Source: Methanosphaera stadtmanae
GTDB lineage: Archaea; Methanobacteriota; Methanobacteria; Methanobacteriales; Methanobacteriaceae
DNA: 64,000 nt
Reading direction: 5' to 3'
Assembly (NCBI GenBank): GCA_015062825.1
Contig: SUTR01000002.1
Span: 1 to 64,000 of the forward strand
A program made the position numbers and the translations under genes. Positions 22,730 to 33,999 of this stretch are shown here, one piece after another; positions within the stretch are counted from its first letter, which is position 1, and each line of letters starts with the position of its first letter. Below the pieces are notes generated by a model. It was not told the origin of the DNA, ran no database searches, and worked only from the letters and a program-made list of their open reading frames with translations.

Positions 22730-24465
22730 TAGTGATTTCCCCTTATTTTATTTGTTTGGTCTACATCTATTGTGTCATCATCAGTGATTTTTACACCATA
22801 TATGTTTAGGGCAGATTCCTTTGTAATAATTTCATCAAGGTAGTCATTTAGTACCTGTTTGGCATCACGTTTGTATGGATTTCCATAGCCTCCACCACCT
22901 GCTGAATGTATCTCTATTATATCACCGCTTGATATTTTTCTTGCATCCTCTTTGGTTTTTGTTTCTATCCATTGATTGTCCTTTCTTAGAAGTGGCTTGT
23001 TGAATGAACCTTTTCCACCACCATTTAGTCCATATGGAGGATTTTTAACTCCATCTCCAAACATTACTATTTCACAGCTGTCATCATATACTTGGAATGA
23101 GTATTTTATTCCTGCACCGCCCCTATACTCTCCACATCCTGCAGTGTCTGTTTCCATTTCATGAAATAGTGTTATGTGTGGATATTGTACTTCATTGGAT
23201 TCAATGTTTGGTGTTTTTACCCCACCATAATTTGACATTGGTGACATGTATGGTTTTCCATCTATTCCTTTCATTGCACCGCCAGATCCTAACGAACAGA
23301 ATGTGAATCCTACATAGAATCGTTGATTACGTGGATCCACCCCATAGAATGATGGTCCAATATAATTACCATATCCTGCAGGTAATCTGTCTGGTATTGC
23401 CTTGTTGAATACCATGAATATTGTGCCTATTATTTCACTTGCCGGTGTAAGTGTAGATAATGTCATTGGTGCAGGTTCATAAGGATTTACAAGAGATCCC
23501 TTTGGCAATACCACATCTATCTGCCCAAATGCTCCACCATTACGTGGAATGTCAGAGCCTAAAAACCATAATGATGCAATCTGTGATGCGGCTGTTGCTG
23601 TTACTACTGATGTATTTACAAATCCCTTTACCTGTTTATCTGTTCCGGTAAAATCTATGCATAGTTTGTCACCTTTAATGATTACGGTTACATTGATTTT
23701 TATAGGATCTTCCTGGAATCCATCATCATCTATATAGTTGAATGCCGTGTACTTTCCATCAGGTACTTGACTTATTCTTTTTCTTGTTAATTCTTCTGCT
23801 TGTTTAAGACTTTCCCGTGTAACTTTTTTAACCGTTTGTGCCCCATATTCTGATACCATATTAATGATTCTTTTTCTTGCAATGTTGTTGGAACCAATCT
23901 GTGCAAGAAGGTCGCTTTTTAGCATTGATGGATTTCTTGTGTTCAAGATGATTAGACTCAATATATCATCTATTATCTTATCGTTTTGTATGAGTCTTGT
24001 TGGATGTATCCTTATTCCTTCCTGGAATATTTCAGTTGCCTTTGGATTGTAACTTCCTGCAGTTGAACCACCTATGTCACCATGATGTGCTCTACTTACA
24101 CAGAAGAACAATAATTCATCATCATAGAATACTGGAGTTATTATTCCTATGTCCGGTAAATGATTTCCTCCACAGTATGGATCATTTATTATGAATGCAT
24201 CACCATCATGTATATCTTCACCATATTTTTCTAGGACTTTCTTTACACTAAATGAACCAGCCGTAGCAAGGATAGGTATTCCACTTAATTGTGATACCAA
24301 ATCACCATTATAATCACATATACAACATGCAAAGTCACATGCTTCGGCAAATATTGGTGAATGTGCAGAATGTTCAAGTGAAATTCCCATCTCCTCTGTA
24401 ATATTATCCAATCTATTAGTAATTACTGTACGATTAATTATATCATCAGTTTTCATTGAATTCAA
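22729..24465 (-). CDS. Hydantoinase B/oxoprolinase family protein
   Basis: SLEHSAHSPIFAEACDFACCICD, FIINDPYCGGNHLPDIGIITPVF, HHGDIGGSTAGSYNPKATEIFQEGIRI; typical HyuB motifs. Confidence 0.92.
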   Translation of the reverse strand: MNSMKTDDIINRTVITNRLDNITEEMGISLEHSAHSPIFAEACDFACCICDYNGDLVSQLSGIPILATAGSFSVKKVLEKYGEDIHDGDAFIINDPYCGGNHLPDIGIITPVFYDDELLFFCVSRAHHGDIGGSTAGSYNPKATEIFQEGIRIHPTRLIQNDKIIDDILSLIILNTRNPSMLKSDLLAQIGSNNIARKRIINMVSEYGAQTVKKVTRESLKQAEELTRKRISQVPDGKYTAFNYIDDDGFQEDPIKINVTVIIKGDKLCIDFTGTDKQVKGFVNTSVVTATAASQIASLWFLGSDIPRNGGAFGQIDVVLPKGSLVNPYEPAPMTLSTLTPASEIIGTIFMVFNKAIPDRLPAGYGNYIGPSFYGVDPRNQRFYVGFTFCSLGSGGAMKGIDGKPYMSPMSNYGGVKTPNIESNEVQYPHITLFHEMETDTAGCGEYRGGAGIKYSFQVYDDSCEIVMFGDGVKNPPYGLNGGGKGSFNKPLLRKDNQWIETKTKEDARKISSGDIIEIHSAGGGGYGNPYKRDAKQVLNDYLDEIITKESALNIYGVKITDDDTIDVDQTNKIRGNH

Positions 24466-24475
24466 TCCTCCATTC

Positions 24476-26536
24476 TCATAATTTTTTAATGCTTAATAAT
24501 CCATCATCCAATATTTCTGACTTAAAGCCACATGGTACCAATACACTAGTATAGTCAAATTCAATCAATGCAGGTCCCATTATTGTACCCTCAAGGTCAC
24601 ATTCATGATACAGGGTAACTGTGGATTTATCATTGCAGTTGATTATTTTACCAGAAACTGTCATTTGACTTGTATCTCTTTTTAGAATATCATTGAAGTT
24701 GAATAATGAATTGTCCTTTTTATCTTCAAAGCTTGCAAGTCGTATATTCATTATTTCCCAGTCATTGTTTACTTCACAGTATTGATAGATATCATTATGT
24801 GTCTGGTGGAATAACTGGTTCAATTTCTCCAGTGAATCATTGTCAAATTCAAGAGTGTCTAATTCTATACTTATTTCATGATGTTGTCCTATATAGCGCA
24901 TCTCAAGTATTAATTCATGACGTCTATTATCTCTTGCCACATGTAATTTGTCAAGTTCCACATCTGCTTCTTCAATCATTGCATTTATTGCCTCATTTAA
25001 TCTTTGATAGTCCCATGAATTCTGTTCCATAAAGAAGCTTCTTGTAATATCATATCGACGTTTTGCACCAAGCATTCCCCAGCTGCAGAATACTGGACCC
25101 TGTACTGGAATTATAACCTCATCCATACTTAAGGTGTCCATAATATTACATGCAAAGAGTCCGAATGCACCCCCACTGCTTACAAGACTGTATTGGCGTG
25201 GATCATTTCCTCTTTTTGTAGTTACCAATCTTAGTGCATCTGCCATTAATTGACTTGCAACTGTATATATCATAATGGATGCATCCAATACGGATATGCC
25301 TAATGGTTTTGCAACTTTTTCATTTATTGCATTTATCGCATTTTCTTTTGATAGTTTTAAACGTCCTCCAAGGAAGTTTTCTTCATTTATTAAGTCAAGT
25401 ACCAATAGTGCATCAGTTATTGTAGGATTTTCTCCACCAAGATTATAACAGGCAGGCCCAGGTATTGATGAGGCTGATTCCGGTCCGACATGAACGCGCT
25501 TTGAATCATCCACACTTACAATACTTCCTCCTCCTGCTCCAATGGAATGTATATCCATCATTGGAAGTGTTAATGGATATGAAGCTATTCTTGATTCAGG
25601 TACTAGTTTTGTATGATTATCATCAATTACATGCAAGTCAAAACTTGTTCCTCCCATATCAGCAAGGATTAGATGTTTCTTATTTAAGATTCTGCTTAGA
25701 TTTTCATTACCTACACCACCACCTGCGGGTCCTGATAGTAATGATTTGGCAGCTATTTTCTTCATTGTTGCAACATCAGATAGTCCTCCACTGTTCATCA
25801 TTATATTTATTGGTTTTGTCCATCCGTATTGTGCTAGCTCTTGTTTTAATTTGTCAAAGTATGTTGATATTATTGGAGTTATGCTAGCATTGATTACAGT
25901 GGTTGATGTTCTTTCATATTCTCTTATTTGTGGTGATACATCACTGGATAATGATACGAATACATCTGGAAGTTGTTGCTTTATTATTTGACGTACTCTT
26001 TGTTCATGTGATGAGTTCATAAATGAAAATAGGAAACATACTGCTATTGATTCTACTTTTTCTTTTTTACATATCCTGCATGCTTTTATTACACTTTCTT
26101 CATCAAGTTCTGTTATTACATCACCCTTATAGTCTATACGTTCCCTTATAGGTAATCTTAGTCTTCTTGGAACTAATACTGGAGGTGTAACTGCTCTTAT
26201 ATCCCATTGATTGTCCAATTGTGATCGTCTTAATTCAAGTGCATCACGAAAGCCTTCAGTTGTAAATAATGCTGTTTTTACCCCTTTTTTCTCAATTAAT
26301 GCATTTAATGCCAGTGTTGTTCCATGACTTATCTGATTTGTATTTTCAAGCAATGTTTCCAAATCAACCTTCCAACTGCTTGCAAGTTCCTTTAATCCTT
26401 CAATTATTCCATCAGTAGGATTTTGATGATTTGTAGGGTTTTTTATAAATATCTTCTCTTTCTTTTGATTGTTTAAAGAACCTACTGAGGTATAATCTGT
26501 GAAGGTTCCACCAGTGTCAATTGCAATATCTATCAT
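24476..26536 (-). CDS. Hydantoinase/oxoprolinase A family protein
   Basis: DIAIDTGGTFTDYT, ISHGTTLALNALIEKKGVKTALFTTEGFRDALELRR, LILADMGGTSFDLHVI; typical HyuA motifs. Confidence 0.93.
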   Translation of the reverse strand: MIDIAIDTGGTFTDYTSVGSLNNQKKEKIFIKNPTNHQNPTDGIIEGLKELASSWKVDLETLLENTNQISHGTTLALNALIEKKGVKTALFTTEGFRDALELRRSQLDNQWDIRAVTPPVLVPRRLRLPIRERIDYKGDVITELDEESVIKACRICKKEKVESIAVCFLFSFMNSSHEQRVRQIIKQQLPDVFVSLSSDVSPQIREYERTSTTVINASITPIISTYFDKLKQELAQYGWTKPINIMMNSGGLSDVATMKKIAAKSLLSGPAGGGVGNENLSRILNKKHLILADMGGTSFDLHVIDDNHTKLVPESRIASYPLTLPMMDIHSIGAGGGSIVSVDDSKRVHVGPESASSIPGPACYNLGGENPTITDALLVLDLINEENFLGGRLKLSKENAINAINEKVAKPLGISVLDASIMIYTVASQLMADALRLVTTKRGNDPRQYSLVSSGGAFGLFACNIMDTLSMDEVIIPVQGPVFCSWGMLGAKRRYDITRSFFMEQNSWDYQRLNEAINAMIEEADVELDKLHVARDNRRHELILEMRYIGQHHEISIELDTLEFDNDSLEKLNQLFHQTHNDIYQYCEVNNDWEIMNIRLASFEDKKDNSLFNFNDILKRDTSQMTVSGKIINCNDKSTVTLYHECDLEGTIMGPALIEFDYTSVLVPCGFKSEILDDGLLSIKKL

Positions 26537-26552
26537 ATAATCTCCCCGTAGT

Positions 26553-27923
26553 TTATTTAGTATATTTATGTAATCGTTTAACTGCCTCTTCCACGTCCAT
26601 GTTCATTTCTATTTTTGGTGAGAATCCTTCAAGTGGTTTGGTGGCATCTATTCCCATCTTAGCAGTTCTGCTTAATTCATCAGTTGAAGGATCCAATGTT
26701 TCACCCATTCCCATACTCTGCGGTATGATAAACACGTCCCTATCTGCCTGCAATCTTGTAGCCATTGCCCAGAGTACTTCCTGTTCGTTGAATACATCCA
26801 CATCCTCATCGACCACTACTGCCATCTTTAGATTATGGTCTACTGCAAATGCGGCAAATATTGCCTGTGCTGCCTGTCCTTCTGCTATTTTTTTCATTGA
26901 AATGAAACAATGGAATATCCCACAACCAGATAATGGAGAATGTACTGCTTTTATATTTGGCAATGTGTTTCTTAGAGCATTCAAAAGATCTCCTTCACGT
27001 TGTATTGCTACTACGGTTATGTGTTCACTACTATATCCTGGTGTTAAGTCATGGAATATTGGATTTTCCCTATAGTGTATTGCTTTTACTTTAAATACAT
27101 TTTCTGTACTTCTATGACATGCATAGTTTGTGAATTCTGCAAATGGTCCTTCTTTTTCACGTACATCTGCAAGTATTTCCCCTTCTATTACAAACTCTGC
27201 ATATGCAGGTACTTGTATGTCTATTTTGCTACAGTCTGCTACTTCTAATGCTTCTCCAAATAATCCTGCAATTGATGCGAATTTTCCCTTGTCATATGCT
27301 ATTGCCGCCTGAGATCCTAATGATATGTTTGGATGTACTCCTATTACTATTGCAGCTTCAAGGTTTTCTCCTTTTTCTTCACTTCTACGGAAGTATTCCC
27401 ATAATCTTTGTCTTGAATGTAGAGATATTCCTAGTTTGTCTTTATCTTTTAATTGCATTCTGTGAAATCCTATGGTTTCTGCTCCACTTTCAGGATCTTT
27501 TGCTATTACATGTCCACTTGTTAAATATGCTCCTGCATCTATTGGAAAATGTGTTATTATCGGTAGTTTGTATAAGTCAATGTCATCACCATACATTGAA
27601 TTTGCCATAAATGGAGGATTTTCTATTATTTTATGTTCTTCTATCCTATTTTTTACACGTTTTGCATATTCTTCTGCTACATGTTTTCCATCTACACCCA
27701 TTGCTTTTCCAAATCGGTCTCTTGTTCCTAATATATTAGTTATTACTGGGATGTCACTGCCTTCCACATTATCAAATTGCATTATTGGATAACGATGTTC
27801 CTTTTCCAAGTCCATCATCAGTGTGCTTATTTCATATTCCTTTTTGACTTCTTCCGGTACGTGTTTAATTTCGCCTTCTTCTTCCCATTGTTCTAGTAAT
27901 GTTCTCCAATCTTGTATTGACAT
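26553..27923 (-). CDS. UbiD-family decarboxylase
   Basis: GAYLTSGHVIAKDPESGAETIGFHRMQLKDKDKLGISLHSRQRLWEYFRRSEEKGENLEAAIVIGVHP, KEGPFAEFTNYACHRSTENVFKVKAIHYRENPIFHDLTPGYSSEH; core UbiD motifs. May be the archaeal anhydromevalonate phosphate decarboxylase. Confidence 0.92.
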   Translation of the reverse strand: MSIQDWRTLLEQWEEEGEIKHVPEEVKKEYEISTLMMDLEKEHRYPIMQFDNVEGSDIPVITNILGTRDRFGKAMGVDGKHVAEEYAKRVKNRIEEHKIIENPPFMANSMYGDDIDLYKLPIITHFPIDAGAYLTSGHVIAKDPESGAETIGFHRMQLKDKDKLGISLHSRQRLWEYFRRSEEKGENLEAAIVIGVHPNISLGSQAAIAYDKGKFASIAGLFGEALEVADCSKIDIQVPAYAEFVIEGEILADVREKEGPFAEFTNYACHRSTENVFKVKAIHYRENPIFHDLTPGYSSEHITVVAIQREGDLLNALRNTLPNIKAVHSPLSGCGIFHCFISMKKIAEGQAAQAIFAAFAVDHNLKMAVVVDEDVDVFNEQEVLWAMATRLQADRDVFIIPQSMGMGETLDPSTDELSRTAKMGIDATKPLEGFSPKIEMNMDVEEAVKRLHKYTK

Positions 27924-28362
27924 AGTTTACACCTTTATTTCATTTAAATTATTATCTGTTATTAAATTACCAATTTTTTAAGCATTTATCTTTATCCGTA
28001 TTGTTTTTTTATAAGTATATCTTTTTACAAAAAATCCATTCAAATAATCTTTAAAAATCATTGAATAAATTAATTTAATTTGAATTTAAAGATTTATATG
28101 AGTTATAATTTAATTTAATTAATATAATATATAATATTTACTTTTATCAGCACCAATTTATTAAATATTACTCCTATAAAGCAATATAATCCATTATAAT
28201 TGATTTTTTATTGATTTTTTCAATTAAATTTAAACCAACATTTATAAAGTACTTACCTTGTTAAATATTTAATAAAAACTAGTAGTTTTTTATAAAAAAA
28301 TCTATAAAACAATATTTTAAAAAATAATTGATTTTAATCTAAAAAAATAAATTAAAATTTAA

Positions 28363-29745
28363 TTGGTGAAAAAAATGTATTCAATAGAAGAAAAGTACAT
28401 TATCACTGCAGGTACTCTTGCAACAATAATTGTTGCATTCCTATTAAATGCAGCACCTGTAACATTACCTTCAATAGCAAAAGCATTTGCAATGAATAAT
28501 GTACTTCAAAACTGGGTTGATACACTATACCTATTATCTATAGCAGTGTTTTCAATTCCATGCGGAAAAATTTGTGAAAAATATGGAATAAAAAAAGTAT
28601 TGAAAATTGGATTGATAATATTCTTCATAGGAACCCTCGGAACAGGACTGTCACAAAATGCAATCATGCTACTATTGTTTAGGGCAACATTAGGAATAGC
28701 TGCAGCAATACTAAATGTAGCATCAATAGCATTAATTGTCGAATCAATGGATAATGATAAAAAAGGACCGGCAGTAGCAATTGCAGTTGCAGCAGTATAT
28801 GTTGGAATAGCACTTGCACCAATACTAGGAGGAAGTCTTATATTTAACTTTGGATGGCAAAGCCTATTTTATGCAACATTACCATTCATAATACTAAACT
28901 ATTACCTAGCCCATAAGATTAAAGGTGAAATAAAACATGACAATAACCAAGGCTTTGACATGAGAGGAAGCATCCTATATAGTATTGGTATAATCCTATT
29001 CATCTATGGATTTACAAGAATTCTTGAGACAATAGGGCAGATTATCACAATAGTAGGTATTATATTATTAGTAAGATTTGCACTATGGGAATTAAGAAAC
29101 AAAAATCCTATATTTGAAATGAGACTTTTCAAGAATATAAGATTTTCAGCAGCAAACCTAGCATGCCTATTCAGTTATTTTGCAACATTCATGACAACTT
29201 ATGTATACAATTATCATATGCAGTACATTATGGGTATGGACTCACAGCTTGCAGGAATGTATCTTATAATAACACCAGCAATTATGGTAGTTATGTCTGT
29301 AATATCAGGAGAATTAATCAAAAAGGTACAGGCCGAAATTGTCACAGGAGTAGGACTATTAATATTGACTGTTGCATTTATTATAATGTGCTTCCTGTCC
29401 AGAACAACACCATTATATGTATTGTTAATTGCAATGGGTCTGCATGGTATAGGATATGGTCTATTCTCATCACCAAATACACTACTGATAACTACAACAG
29501 TACCTCCCGAAGAATCATCCAAAGCATCTGCAGCCCTGTCTGCAATGAGACTCATAGGACAAACCGTGAGCCTTGGAATATTCACAACAGTATTTGCAAT
29601 AATCATGGGAAATGTTGCAATTGTTCCAGAATATTATGACTTATTACTCAATAGTTGTCATATAATTATGATACTGGCTGTCATATTTGTATTTATAGGT
29701 GCAGTTATCTCATTTGTTGGACTTAAAGGAACACAAGAAAATTAA
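28363..29745 (+). CDS. MFS transporter (drug:H+ antiporter type)
   Basis: LLNAAPVTLPSIAKAFAMNNVLQNWVDTLYLLSIAVFSIPCGKICEKYGIKKVLKIG; 14-TM MFS pattern. Confidence 0.9.
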   Translation: MVKKMYSIEEKYIITAGTLATIIVAFLLNAAPVTLPSIAKAFAMNNVLQNWVDTLYLLSIAVFSIPCGKICEKYGIKKVLKIGLIIFFIGTLGTGLSQNAIMLLLFRATLGIAAAILNVASIALIVESMDNDKKGPAVAIAVAAVYVGIALAPILGGSLIFNFGWQSLFYATLPFIILNYYLAHKIKGEIKHDNNQGFDMRGSILYSIGIILFIYGFTRILETIGQIITIVGIILLVRFALWELRNKNPIFEMRLFKNIRFSAANLACLFSYFATFMTTYVYNYHMQYIMGMDSQLAGMYLIITPAIMVVMSVISGELIKKVQAEIVTGVGLLILTVAFIIMCFLSRTTPLYVLLIAMGLHGIGYGLFSSPNTLLITTTVPPEESSKASAALSAMRLIGQTVSLGIFTTVFAIIMGNVAIVPEYYDLLLNSCHIIMILAVIFVFIGAVISFVGLKGTQEN

Positions 29746-29951
29746 AATATATTTTCACCCACTATCCCTTACTTTTTTTAAATAAAATTTATCAAAATTC
29801 AATATTAATTTTTAATTTATTAAATAATAATAGTAAATAATGTAAAATTTATAATTGACAATGATATTTTTTCCAATAGGCTAAAGCAAAAAAATTAATG
29901 AATACTAAAAAACATATTATTAATTAACATAATATATTGGAGAGTTAAATC

Positions 29952-31430
29952 ATGTCAGACAATAGAAGTGAGAAAGATAAAAATCAATGGAACAGCACTT
30001 TCACATTTCTCATGGCAATGATAGGGGCGGCAGTAGGTCTAGGTAATATTTGGCGTTTTAGCTATGTATTATATTCCAATGGTGGAGGAGCATTCTTCAT
30101 ACCATACTTTGTTGCAATCTTTATTATGGGAATACCATTTTTAATTCTTGAATATGGTTTAGGAGCAACATTTAAGGACTCCTTATCAAATATCCTTAAA
30201 AAGATACGTCCACAGTTAGAGGTAATTGGTTGGATAACTGCATTTCTGGTATTTTTAGTATTAACATATTATGTAGTTATAATGGGATGGGATTTAATAT
30301 ATCTGATTCTGAGTTTGTTTAAGGGATGGGGTTCTAATCCCGATAATTTCTTTATGACAAACATAGTTGTTGGATCAAATAATTTAAATGGAATCACATC
30401 GTTTGTAATACCAACATTGCTTGCCACACTATTTATGTGGGCAGTTATATGGTTCATTTCCCATAAGGCATTGGATAAAGGAATATCCAAAGTGGTTAAT
30501 ATACTTATACCATTATTATTTATTTTAATGGCTATAATTGTTGCATATTCCTTAACCTTACCTGGAATGTTTAATGGTATCTCAGCATTACTTAATCCTA
30601 ACTGGAATTTATTACTGGACATTAATGTGTGGCTTGCGGCATTTGGTCAGATTATTTTCTCGTTATCTATGGGACAGGCAATTGCTGTAACATATGCAAG
30701 TTATCTTCCTAAGAATTCAAGGTTAGTCGACAATGTATTAATAGTGGTTGCATCAAATTCTGGATTTGAAATATTCACTGCATTTGGAGTATTTAGTATT
30801 TTAGGATTCATGTCATTTACAAGTGGCATGTCAATAAATGAAATAGCCACTAGTGGTACGGGATTATTGTTTGTAGTATTTCCGGAAATATTTAATGTTA
30901 TGGGCGATATGGCATATATCATAGGACCTATATTCTTCTTATGTGTATTGTTTGCAGGAATTACATCTGCATTAGCATTTCTAGAACCTATGACATTAAC
31001 ATTATCAAGAAAGTTCAGACTACCTCGTGTAAGAGCAGTGACTATGCTATGTATATTTGGAGCATTATTATCCATAATTTATACTACCACATCAGGAAAT
31101 TACCTCTTAACTATTGCAGATGCATTTATTAACCAGTTTGGTATAATTCTTGCAGTAATATTACAATCATTAATATTTGGTTGGAGTTATGGAGTTGACA
31201 AGTTGCTGCCTGTATTAAATGAATATTCTACAATTAAGGTTGGAAGAAAATGGGAATTAGTGATTAAATTCATATTACCAGTATTCTTAGCAATCATGTG
31301 GATTATAGGTATTGTTGACTTGTTTAAAACACAATCAATGCTTGATATTATAATACAGTTAATCATTGCATTATTATTTATAGTAGTTCCATTGGTTCTA
31401 ACTATTTTACCATCAAGAGAAGATATTTAA
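29952..31430 (+). CDS. Sodium-dependent transporter, NSS (SNF) family
   Basis: NQWNSTFTFLMAMIGAAVGLGNIWRFSYVLYSNGGGAFFIPYFVAIFIMGIPFLILEYGLG. Confidence 0.95.
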   Translation: MSDNRSEKDKNQWNSTFTFLMAMIGAAVGLGNIWRFSYVLYSNGGGAFFIPYFVAIFIMGIPFLILEYGLGATFKDSLSNILKKIRPQLEVIGWITAFLVFLVLTYYVVIMGWDLIYLILSLFKGWGSNPDNFFMTNIVVGSNNLNGITSFVIPTLLATLFMWAVIWFISHKALDKGISKVVNILIPLLFILMAIIVAYSLTLPGMFNGISALLNPNWNLLLDINVWLAAFGQIIFSLSMGQAIAVTYASYLPKNSRLVDNVLIVVASNSGFEIFTAFGVFSILGFMSFTSGMSINEIATSGTGLLFVVFPEIFNVMGDMAYIIGPIFFLCVLFAGITSALAFLEPMTLTLSRKFRLPRVRAVTMLCIFGALLSIIYTTTSGNYLLTIADAFINQFGIILAVILQSLIFGWSYGVDKLLPVLNEYSTIKVGRKWELVIKFILPVFLAIMWIIGIVDLFKTQSMLDIIIQLIIALLFIVVPLVLTILPSREDI

Positions 31431-31602
31431 CTTCTCATCAACTATTTTTTTAGAATTTAAAGCTTGAAGAGTTTCTTTTTTTGTAGAAAACCTGATTTAA
31501 TAAAAAAAAGAATGAAGAAAGTGAAGATGTTAACTTTTAAATTATTAAATTATAACATCCAATATGCATACTACGAATTTTCAGGTTATATTTTCTAGAA
31601 GT

Positions 31603-32757
31603 TTATGTGAATTTGATTTGTTCTTTTGTTGCATAGTCTTCTACTAAGTCATATGTTAGACTGTTTAGTTTTTCTTTTGTAGGTGCTCTTAATGTTACTC
31701 TCTGATAGTGTTCTGGTCCATGTACAACATAGGATAGGTCTCCTTCAAATACCTTGTTTTCTGGTATCTGTTTATCCTGTGGGAAATCGCCTACAGGCAG
31801 TTCAGCACTGCAATAGCTTTTCATATTCTTTTGGACATCATTGCTGTTCCAATTACCACAAGCCATATCTACCAATTGACATAATGGATATATCCCAGTA
31901 GTTGCAGCTGTCATGTATCTTGTTCCACTAGGTCTGGTATTTAATTCTATTATGTAATCCTCATTTTTATTATTGTCATGCAATATGTCAATGTCCATTG
32001 TTCCTTCAGAATTTACAAGTTTTGCCAGTTTTTCAGCAAGTTGTCTTAGACTTTGGTTGTGTTTTTCATTGTCCAATGAGTCTATGTTTAACGGACCTTG
32101 TTTTATCTTTGATAATGGATGTGTACCATTTAATGTTGTTTGACCTTTGTATATTGGCTGTAATGCTACCTGTTTATCTTTCCATCTTAGTACTTCTATT
32201 GATGCCTCAAATCCTTCAACATATTCTTCTGTAAAAATATTGTTCTTGGATTGTGTGAATTCCTCAATGTCATCTTTTGTCAATGCAATTTTTACTCCTA
32301 TCCCGCCTTGTCCTTCAGGAGTTTTAAGGACCAATGGTAGTTTATCTTCCAATAAATCAATGTCAAAATCTTCATTTAATTTATCAAAGGAGGGTGTTTG
32401 AATATCATTATTTTCAAGAAGCTTTTTTGTTTCATACTTGTTTGCGGCCAGTTTTGCACATTCATATCCTGATGCTATAACAGGAATTCCATAATCTTCT
32501 TCCAGTTCATCTTTCAATTGTCCTACTTGTGTTAGTGGAGGATCTATACCAATTAATGGTATTACTGCATCAACATCTTCTTTTATTGCTATTTCCTTTG
32601 GTTTTTCCATTCCCCTTGGAACGATATAATGTTTATCTGCAAGTTTTAGGTTTTCTTCCTTTTCATTTGATTCTGTTACTATTGATGTTATGTTTTTTTG
32701 TTTTGTATACCATGATACATCATCAAATAGTCTTGTTCCTATGAATAATATTTTCAT
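31603..32757 (-). CDS. ATP-grasp protein (carbamoyl-phosphate synthase large-subunit-like)
   Basis: ANKYETKKLLENNDIQTPSF, LPLVLKTPEGQGGIGVKIA, IIELNTRPSGTRYMTAATTGIYPL. Confidence 0.85.
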   Translation of the reverse strand: MKILFIGTRLFDDVSWYTKQKNITSIVTESNEKEENLKLADKHYIVPRGMEKPKEIAIKEDVDAVIPLIGIDPPLTQVGQLKDELEEDYGIPVIASGYECAKLAANKYETKKLLENNDIQTPSFDKLNEDFDIDLLEDKLPLVLKTPEGQGGIGVKIALTKDDIEEFTQSKNNIFTEEYVEGFEASIEVLRWKDKQVALQPIYKGQTTLNGTHPLSKIKQGPLNIDSLDNEKHNQSLRQLAEKLAKLVNSEGTMDIDILHDNNKNEDYIIELNTRPSGTRYMTAATTGIYPLCQLVDMACGNWNSNDVQKNMKSYCSAELPVGDFPQDKQIPENKVFEGDLSYVVHGPEHYQRVTLRAPTKEKLNSLTYDLVEDYATKEQIKFT

Positions 32758-32771
32758 AACATGTTAACTCC

Positions 32772-33233
32772 TTAAATGTTTTCTATTATTGTCTGAGATA
32801 ATTCCTCTACTGATTCTAATACTTCATCAGATATTATGTTTATTAATCGCATATCCTTTGGCTGAATTCCTATAGTTAATATTTTACATCCTACTGAATC
32901 TTCAAGGTAGTTTATTAGAAAGGATATTGGCATGGTATGTGTTGAGAAGTTAAATGTATCTATCTGTTGTTTGTCAACTATAAGAAATGATCCTGCATCC
33001 TCATCAAATTCCACTGCATCCACTATTATTAGGTGTGTTGGATTTATCTGTCTTATTTCTACTGTATGATTTTCTGGTGCAGTTGCTGCATTTAATAGGT
33101 ATACTTCATCTGAGTTTTTAGTGGAGTTTATTAATTTTTCATATATTGTATCTATTAGCATGGGTCCTAATCCATCATCCCCCCGTAGTGTGTTTCCTAT
33201 TCCCATTATTACTATTTTTTCATAGTCTTTCAT
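32772..33233 (-). CDS. Hydrogenase maturation protease (HycI/HyaD family)
   Basis: IVIMGIGNTLRGDDGLGPMLIDTI; HLIIVDAVEFDEDAGSFLIVD; HTMPISFLINYL. Confidence 0.9.
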   Translation of the reverse strand: MKDYEKIVIMGIGNTLRGDDGLGPMLIDTIYEKLINSTKNSDEVYLLNAATAPENHTVEIRQINPTHLIIVDAVEFDEDAGSFLIVDKQQIDTFNFSTHTMPISFLINYLEDSVGCKILTIGIQPKDMRLINIISDEVLESVEELSQTIIENI

Positions 33234-33237
33234 GAAG

Positions 33238-33999
33238 TCATTTATTTCTTCTGACTGTTGTTTGGATAGAATTTATGCCACCTCCCATCTTATATCTTAA
33301 GTTTATTGTTAATTTTTCATCCATTTTTACTGAGGTATCCTTTATTGGTATTAGAATTGGCGGATTCAACATTGGTGTTGGTGCAAGTATTGTTTCATCG
33401 TTGATTATTGTGTATGTGGTTATTTTTATTGCGTTTATTGTTGTTTTTTTATTGGCTTTAATCTTAATTTCTTTATTTATTTCTTCGTCTATTCTCTTGT
33501 TAAATTCTATGTAGTCATATCTTATTTCATCTGATGCTTCTGTTATCTTTGGATGTTCATCTTCATAATATGTTATGTATGCTATTTTTGTATTGATTAA
33601 TTGTAATGTAGAATATACTGCCTTGGGTATGAATGTTGTATCTTCCTTTGCATATTTGTGTATGTGATTTATGACAGGTACTTGCTGTTCATCTATTAGT
33701 GCTGTGTCCAGCATTTCACATATGATTGTATCGGCCTTTTCAGGTAGTTCTACTTTAGTTGCATCTTCTTGCAAGAATATGATATTTGGATAGTTTTCAA
33801 GTTTTTTTCTGGTTTTTTTAACTATCAATGGATTTGATTCTATTGCATATACCTTTGATGCATATTCTGATGCAGCTTCAGCCAGTATACCTGAGCCTGT
33901 TCCAAGGTCATATGTTATGTTCTTTGTTTCTTGTTTAATTACTTTAGTAAATGCTTCTACTCTTAGTTTATCATTTACCAAGTCATCATAATATGTCAT
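33238..33999 (-). CDS. SAM-dependent methyltransferase, PRMT-like
   Basis: ITYDLGTGSGILAEAASEYASKVYAIESNPLIVKKTRKKL; IICEMLDTALIDEQQVPVIN. Confidence 0.85.
   Translation of the reverse strand: MTYYDDLVNDKLRVEAFTKVIKQETKNITYDLGTGSGILAEAASEYASKVYAIESNPLIVKKTRKKLENYPNIIFLQEDATKVELPEKADTIICEMLDTALIDEQQVPVINHIHKYAKEDTTFIPKAVYSTLQLINTKIAYITYYEDEHPKITEASDEIRYDYIEFNKRIDEEINKEIKIKANKKTTINAIKITTYTIINDETILAPTPMLNPPILIPIKDTSVKMDEKLTINLRYKMGGGINSIQTTVRRNK

Noticed and set aside
24706-27792. Many plus-strand ORFs (24706, 25465, 25746, 26521, 27143, 27472 etc.)
   Set aside because: Antisense shadows of well-supported hyuA, hyuB and ubiD genes; low-complexity Leu/His/Ser-rich translations with no family features.
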